Below, in pieces: positions 60,265 to 64,000 of a DNA stretch of 64,000 nucleotides (positions within the stretch are counted from its first letter, which is position 1; the number at the start of each line of letters is the position of its first letter). The position numbers and the translations under genes are program-made. The DNA comes from Thermosipho melanesiensis BI429 (GTDB lineage Bacteria > Thermotogota > Thermotogae > Thermotogales > Fervidobacteriaceae), in assembly GCF_000016905.1 (NCBI RefSeq), contig NC_009616.1, positions 682,001-746,000 of the forward strand. The letters are read 5' to 3'. The notes beneath the pieces are model-generated. The model ran no database searches and was not told where the DNA came from. It was given only the letters and a program-made list of their open reading frames with translations.

Positions 60265-61001
60265 TTCTTGTACTTTCAGGAACATCTATGGGAAATAAAA
60301 TTGCAAAAATTTTATCAAAAGAATATAATGTCATAATCTCATCAAAAACAAAATATGGAGTAGTAGAAAATATTAAAAGTATATATGGAGCTTTGAACAA
60401 TAGGAAACTTGAAAATCTTGTCAAAGATAATAACGTAAAAATCATTATCGATGCCACACATGATTTTGCTCAAGAAATTAGCAAAATAGCAATTAACGTT
60501 GCAGATGCATTGGGAATAAAATACTTAAGATACACTGAAAAAGAAAATATTGAAAAATACGAAAAAATTATTTATGTAAATTCTCATAATGAAGCACAAA
60601 AAATTTGTGAAAAATTTAAAAGAATATTTTTCACCATAGGAAGTAAAAATTTACATATATACAAAGAATTAATAAAAAAAAAGATAGTTTTTGTAAGGAT
60701 ATTACCCATTTTGGAATCTATCGAAATTTGTGAAAAACTAAATATACCACCAAAGAACATCATTGCTATGCAAGGTCCCTTTTCTAAAAATTTGAATTAC
60801 ATTTTGTTTAAAGAAAAACAAGTGGATGTTGTAGTAAGTAAGGAAAGTAATCTAAACGAAAAGATCAAAGCAGTTAAAATGTTAAACATACCAATTATAG
60901 TTATTAAAAAACCAAATATAAATTATCCAAACACAATATATTCTATGGATAAACTTATCCAGGAGGTAGAAAATGAAATTAAATCTAGTGGGATTAGGTA
61001 G
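60261..61001 (+). CDS. cbiJ: Cobalt-precorrin-6A reductase
   Basis: 246 aa. ILVLSGTSMGNKIAKIL is the nucleotide-binding start, IIIDATHDFAQEISK and RILPILESIEICEKLNIPP with IIAMQGPFSKNLNYI are CbiJ/CobK blocks; the enzyme reduces the C18-C19 double bond with NAD(P)H. GTG 60261 is preferred since AAGGTGG lies five nt upstream. It overlaps hemA by 29 nt. Confidence 0.92.
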   Translation: MILVLSGTSMGNKIAKILSKEYNVIISSKTKYGVVENIKSIYGALNNRKLENLVKDNNVKIIIDATHDFAQEISKIAINVADALGIKYLRYTEKENIEKYEKIIYVNSHNEAQKICEKFKRIFFTIGSKNLHIYKELIKKKIVFVRILPILESIEICEKLNIPPKNIIAMQGPFSKNLNYILFKEKQVDVVVSKESNLNEKIKAVKMLNIPIIVIKKPNINYPNTIYSMDKLIQEVENEIKSSGIR

Positions 61002-62079
61002 AAACACACCTATATACATTTTAGAAAAATTCGACTTTGATGAACAAGAATTTTTTAGTTCTCTCAAAGTAAAAACCACGGAAGTAGCTGTCTTAAAAAC
61101 TTGCCACAGAAGGGAAATATACTATATTGGTGACAAAGAACCTTTGACAATTAACGAAATAATTGAACCGTATATTATACGAAAAAGCGGTATAGATGTT
61201 GTTAGACACCTATTTAAGGTTTCATGTGGATTAGACTCAATGGTGCTTGGTGAACATCAAATACTCTCACAAGTTAAAAACACCCATAAAAATTTCTGTC
61301 ATGGAAAAATCCTAAATAAACTTTTTAATGAAGCTGTCTCTCTTGGTAAAGAGGCTAGAACAAAAACAGGGATAAATAAATATCCTCTATCGATAAGCTA
61401 TATAGCGGTAAAGTTAATAGAGGAACAAATAAATATAGAAGGAAAAAAAATATTTGTAATTGGTACTGGTATGATGGGACAAAAGGTAATTAAATATCTT
61501 GTTTCACGAGGAGCTGATATCTATATATCAAACAGAACCATAAAAAAAGCATATGAGATAAAAAAAATGTTTTCCGAAGTTAACATAGTAGATTTTGAGG
61601 AAAAGTACAAACACATCTCTTCCTCCGATGTTGTTATTAGTGCTACAAATGCTCCGCATTATGTAGTAGAAGAAAAAAAAGTTAATTCACAAAAAAACAT
61701 TATCTTCATTGATCTTTCCATGCCTAGAAATATAGAACCAAGTATTAAAGAATATCACACACTCTACACACTTGAGGACCTCAACGAAATTTCAAAAAAA
61801 TACAACAAACTAAGACAGGAAAAAATAAGCACAATCCAAAATTTAATAGAAACTAGAATAAAAAAATTCCTAACATGGTACAAATTGCAAACAGTAAAAG
61901 ATGATATTTTATACATTCAAAATCTTGCAGAAAAACTTGTGTATGAAGAAATTGAAAAACTTTCAAAAAAAATACTGCTTGATGATAATTCATTAAAACA
62001 AATACAAAAAAGCCTCAAAAGTTGTACTAAGAAAATTGTAAGCTACCACATCAACTATATAAAGGAGAAGGTTATATGA
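60973..62079 (+). CDS. hemA: Glutamyl-tRNA reductase
   Basis: 368 aa. HemA reduces Glu-tRNA(Glu) to glutamate-1-semialdehyde. The catalytic Cys is in AVLKTCHRREIYYIG, where the usual Asn of TCNR is His. LFKVSCGLDSMVLGEHQIL, VIGTGMMGQKVIKYLVSRGA and ISNRTIKKA follow. It is somewhat shorter than E. coli HemA (418 aa). AGGAGGTAGAAA before the ATG. Its place in a B12 operon under a riboswitch suggests that tetrapyrrole is made for cobalamin only. Confidence 0.95.
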   Translation: MKLNLVGLGRNTPIYILEKFDFDEQEFFSSLKVKTTEVAVLKTCHRREIYYIGDKEPLTINEIIEPYIIRKSGIDVVRHLFKVSCGLDSMVLGEHQILSQVKNTHKNFCHGKILNKLFNEAVSLGKEARTKTGINKYPLSISYIAVKLIEEQINIEGKKIFVIGTGMMGQKVIKYLVSRGADIYISNRTIKKAYEIKKMFSEVNIVDFEEKYKHISSSDVVISATNAPHYVVEEKKVNSQKNIIFIDLSMPRNIEPSIKEYHTLYTLEDLNEISKKYNKLRQEKISTIQNLIETRIKKFLTWYKLQTVKDDILYIQNLAEKLVYEEIEKLSKKILLDDNSLKQIQKSLKSCTKKIVSYHINYIKEKVI

Positions 62080-62915
62080 AAATAAGGGTAGGAACAAGAA
62101 AAAGTAAACTTGCATTAATCCAAACACAGTTAGTTGTAAACAAACTAAAAGAATTACTACCCAATATAGATTTTGAAATAACCCCTGTTGTTACAAAAGG
62201 AGATAGATTAAAAACACCCATAGATAAAATTGGCGGAAAAGGTGTTTTTGTAAGTGATATTGAAAAATTAATTCTAGACGATAAGTTAGATATCGCTATC
62301 CACAGTATGAAAGATCTTCCAAGCAAAATACCTGATAAACTGTTTTTAACTTCCGTTCTAAAAAGAGAATGCCCAAATGATGTATTCATTGGAAAAGAGA
62401 ACTTTTTCAATCTAAAAAAAGGGGCAAAAATTGGTACATCTAGCAAAAGAAGAGCATTACAAATCAACATGTTAAGACCTGATATAGAAATAGTCCCTAT
62501 CCGTGGAAATGTAGATACACGCATAAAAAAAATAGGAGAATTAGACGGTATTGTAATTGCGGCAGCGGGAGTAATCAGGTTGGGACTAAAAGATAAAATA
62601 ACAAATCTTTTTGAATTTGAAAAAATTGTCCCCGCTCCATGTCAAGGAATTTTGGCACTTGAATTTTCAGAAAAATTTCTCAAACCTTTTGAAGAAATAA
62701 AAGATGTAATTGTTGATCCCAAAACAGAAGTAGAAACTCAAATTGAAAGAAAAATACTTTCGCTACTGAACTTTGATTGTAATACACCTTTTGGTTTCTA
62801 CTGCGATGCTAGCAAAAAAGTCACATGCTATATGTTCAAAAATAACGAAAGAAAAAAATTTACATTTGAATCACCCGAAATTGAAAAGATTTTAGGAGAG
62901 ATAATATGGGAATAG
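62076..62915 (+). CDS. hemC: Hydroxymethylbilane synthase
   Basis: 279 aa. KIRVGTRKSKLALIQTQLV, FVSDIEKLILDDKLDIAIHSMKDLP, TSSKRRALQINMLRPDIEIVPIRGN and GIVIAAAGVIRLGL are HemC blocks. The dipyrromethane cofactor Cys is in LLNFDCNTPFG. The C-terminal domain is short, so the protein is about 30 residues below the usual size. It polymerises four porphobilinogens. Overlaps hemA by four nt and the next gene by ten nt. Confidence 0.95.
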   Translation: MKIRVGTRKSKLALIQTQLVVNKLKELLPNIDFEITPVVTKGDRLKTPIDKIGGKGVFVSDIEKLILDDKLDIAIHSMKDLPSKIPDKLFLTSVLKRECPNDVFIGKENFFNLKKGAKIGTSSKRRALQINMLRPDIEIVPIRGNVDTRIKKIGELDGIVIAAAGVIRLGLKDKITNLFEFEKIVPAPCQGILALEFSEKFLKPFEEIKDVIVDPKTEVETQIERKILSLLNFDCNTPFGFYCDASKKVTCYMFKNNERKKFTFESPEIEKILGEIIWE

Positions 62916-64000
62916 TTTACCTTGTAGGTGCTGGACCAGGTGACTTAAAGTTAGTTACTGTAAAAGGTCTAGAAATAATTAAAAATGCTGACACAATCGT
63001 CTACGATAGATTGATAAATAAAAAACTACTCTCTCTTGCGAAAAAAGGAGCAAAACTTATATACGTTGGAAAAAAGGCAGGAAGACACTATAAAACACAA
63101 GAAGAGATAAACAAAATATTAGAAGAAGAGGCAAAGAATGTTGAAATAGTCGTAAGACTAAAAGGAGGAGATCCCATACTCTTTGGTAGGGGAGCAGAAG
63201 AATTCGAATATTTAAAAAGCAAAAACATAGAAGTAAAAATAATTCCAGGAATTACATCTGCAATAGCTGTACCAACCTATGCAGGTATCCCAATAACTCA
63301 CAGGGAGGTTTCTTCAAGTGTCCATATATATACCGGGCACAAAGAAATAGACTTAAGAAAAAACCGTGGAACATCTATTTTTCTAATGGCAGGGAAAAAT
63401 CTTAATAATTTAAAAAAACAATTAATGAAAACATATGGCAAAGACACGCCATGTGCAATTATTTCAAATGGTACGTATAACACACAAAAAACAATAAGAA
63501 CCACAATTTCAAATCTACCAAAAAACATTCCATCACCTTCTCTCTTGATAATTGGCAGTGTTGTAAATAAAAACATAAATTGGTTTGAAAATCAAAAACT
63601 ATTTGGAAAAAAGATACTCATAACCAGAGAATATAGTAGTGAATTTGACTTATTAGAAGAACAAGGTGCTATTGTTTACTGTATTCCTACGTTTAAGATA
63701 ATACCAAAGTATGAAAATATAAAGGATTTCATGAAAAAAATAGATAATTACAAAAGCATTGTTTTCACAAGCAAAAATGGAGTAATTTTCTTTTTTGAAA
63801 CGTTAAAGATGATAAAAATGGATGTACGCAAAATAAAAGCAGATATAGCAGTAGTGGGAGAAAAAACCTCAAAATTATTGGAAAATTATGGTATATATCC
63901 AACTTTAGTTGGAAAAACAGCAAAGGATATATACGACAAAATAACTCTTCCCTGTGCAACGTTAACCTCAAATATTTCAACTGTTCCTACACACATATAT
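62906..64000 (+). CDS. cobA-hemD: CobA-HemD fusion: uroporphyrinogen-III methyltransferase/synthase (3' end outside window)
   Basis: At least 365 codons; the frame is still open at the right edge. ATG 62906-62908 follows AGGAGAG by five nt. Residues about 1-240 are CobA/SUMT: VYLVGAGPGDLKLVTVKGL, TIVYDRLINKK, RLKGGDPILFGRGAEEF, IIPGITSAIAVPTYAGIPIT. From about residue 230 (FGKKILITREYSSEF) begins a HemD uroporphyrinogen-III synthase domain with SIVFTSKNGVIFFF. The fusion makes uroporphyrinogen III from the HemC product and then methylates it to precorrin-2. Such fusions are common in Clostridia-type B12 operons. Confidence 0.93.
   Translation, partial: MGIVYLVGAGPGDLKLVTVKGLEIIKNADTIVYDRLINKKLLSLAKKGAKLIYVGKKAGRHYKTQEEINKILEEEAKNVEIVVRLKGGDPILFGRGAEEFEYLKSKNIEVKIIPGITSAIAVPTYAGIPITHREVSSSVHIYTGHKEIDLRKNRGTSIFLMAGKNLNNLKKQLMKTYGKDTPCAIISNGTYNTQKTIRTTISNLPKNIPSPSLLIIGSVVNKNINWFENQKLFGKKILITREYSSEFDLLEEQGAIVYCIPTFKIIPKYENIKDFMKKIDNYKSIVFTSKNGVIFFFETLKMIKMDVRKIKADIAVVGEKTSKLLENYGIYPTLVGKTAKDIYDKITLPCATLTSNISTVPTHIY

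Overview
The window looks like a chromosomal segment of a Thermotogales bacterium, most probably Thermosipho or a close relative. This is inferred from very AT-rich DNA (about 30% G+C by eye), a MurE with the DDPRGEDP motif, a DHFR of the Thermotoga type, a nag cluster in the Thermotoga order, a Na+-pumping NQR/RNF-type operon in an apparent fermenter, and a complete anaerobic cobalamin cluster, which within Thermotogales is known from the Thermosipho lineage. No insertion sequence, prophage, CRISPR array or rRNA gene was seen. Genes are tightly packed with many 4-bp ATGA/GTGA overlaps, and TTG and GTG starts preceded by strong GGAGG-type ribosome sites are common.

Layout. 1-2254 (minus): a DUF368 undecaprenyl-phosphate translocase, a three-tRNA operon (Lys, Leu, Gly) and a GAF-GGDEF protein. 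2379-2867 (plus): dihydrofolate reductase. 2859-7095 (minus): an nqrBCDEF-like operon without nqrA, ending in a conserved uncharacterised gene. 7202-11145 (minus): acyl-CoA dehydrogenase, EtfB, EtfA and GDP-mannose pyrophosphorylase. 11408-14595 (plus): a FapA/DUF342 protein coupled to an unknown 553-aa protein. 14625-19127 (minus): a Wzz-type protein with a degenerate tyrosine-kinase domain and a very long SLBB polysaccharide-export protein. 19201-24487 (plus): DHH and PHP phosphoesterases, then murE, a small unknown gene, mraY and a WecA/TagO-like transferase. 24489-33678 (minus): one long run holding a 47-aa ORF, a degenerate ABC ATPase, a PfkB kinase, a CBS protein, mtaB, a class IV aminotransferase, dciA, gyrB and flgA-flgH-flgI-rod-binding protein. 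33919-38822 (minus): three exported proteins, one carrying a beta-propeller and a dockerin-like end. 38892-40004 (minus): a UDG-linked radical SAM protein, divergent from a copper operon (40126-42963: copA, SHOCT peptide, DUF1450-like protein, copZ). 42989-44263 (minus): glyA. 44630-45046 (plus): a monocistronic type IV pilin. 45197-52812 (plus): an N-acetylglucosamine/chitooligosaccharide operon. 52822-64000 (plus): a cobalamin-riboswitch-controlled operon for B12, open at the right edge.

How the genes work together. The nag operon couples a ROK repressor (with a perfect 15-bp inverted repeat as likely operator) to an ABC importer, a cytoplasmic GH3 hexosaminidase, the deacetylase NagA and the SIS-type deaminase NagB-II, which takes imported GlcNAc oligomers to fructose-6-phosphate. 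The cobalamin operon supplies its own tetrapyrrole: hemA, hemC and a CobA-HemD fusion make uroporphyrinogen III and precorrin-2, CbiX inserts cobalt, and CbiL, H, F, G, D, J, E, T and C build the corrin ring, with CobT for the lower ligand. Cobyrinate amidation and adenosylation genes are not in the window.

Most interesting leads: the nqrA-less NQR, the exported dockerin cluster, a sugar permease with an inserted carbohydrate-binding-like domain, the intertwined copper/radical-SAM promoters with CopY-like and CsoR-like palindromes, and a cobalamin riboswitch carrying the same 8-nt segment in its aptamer and its terminator stem.
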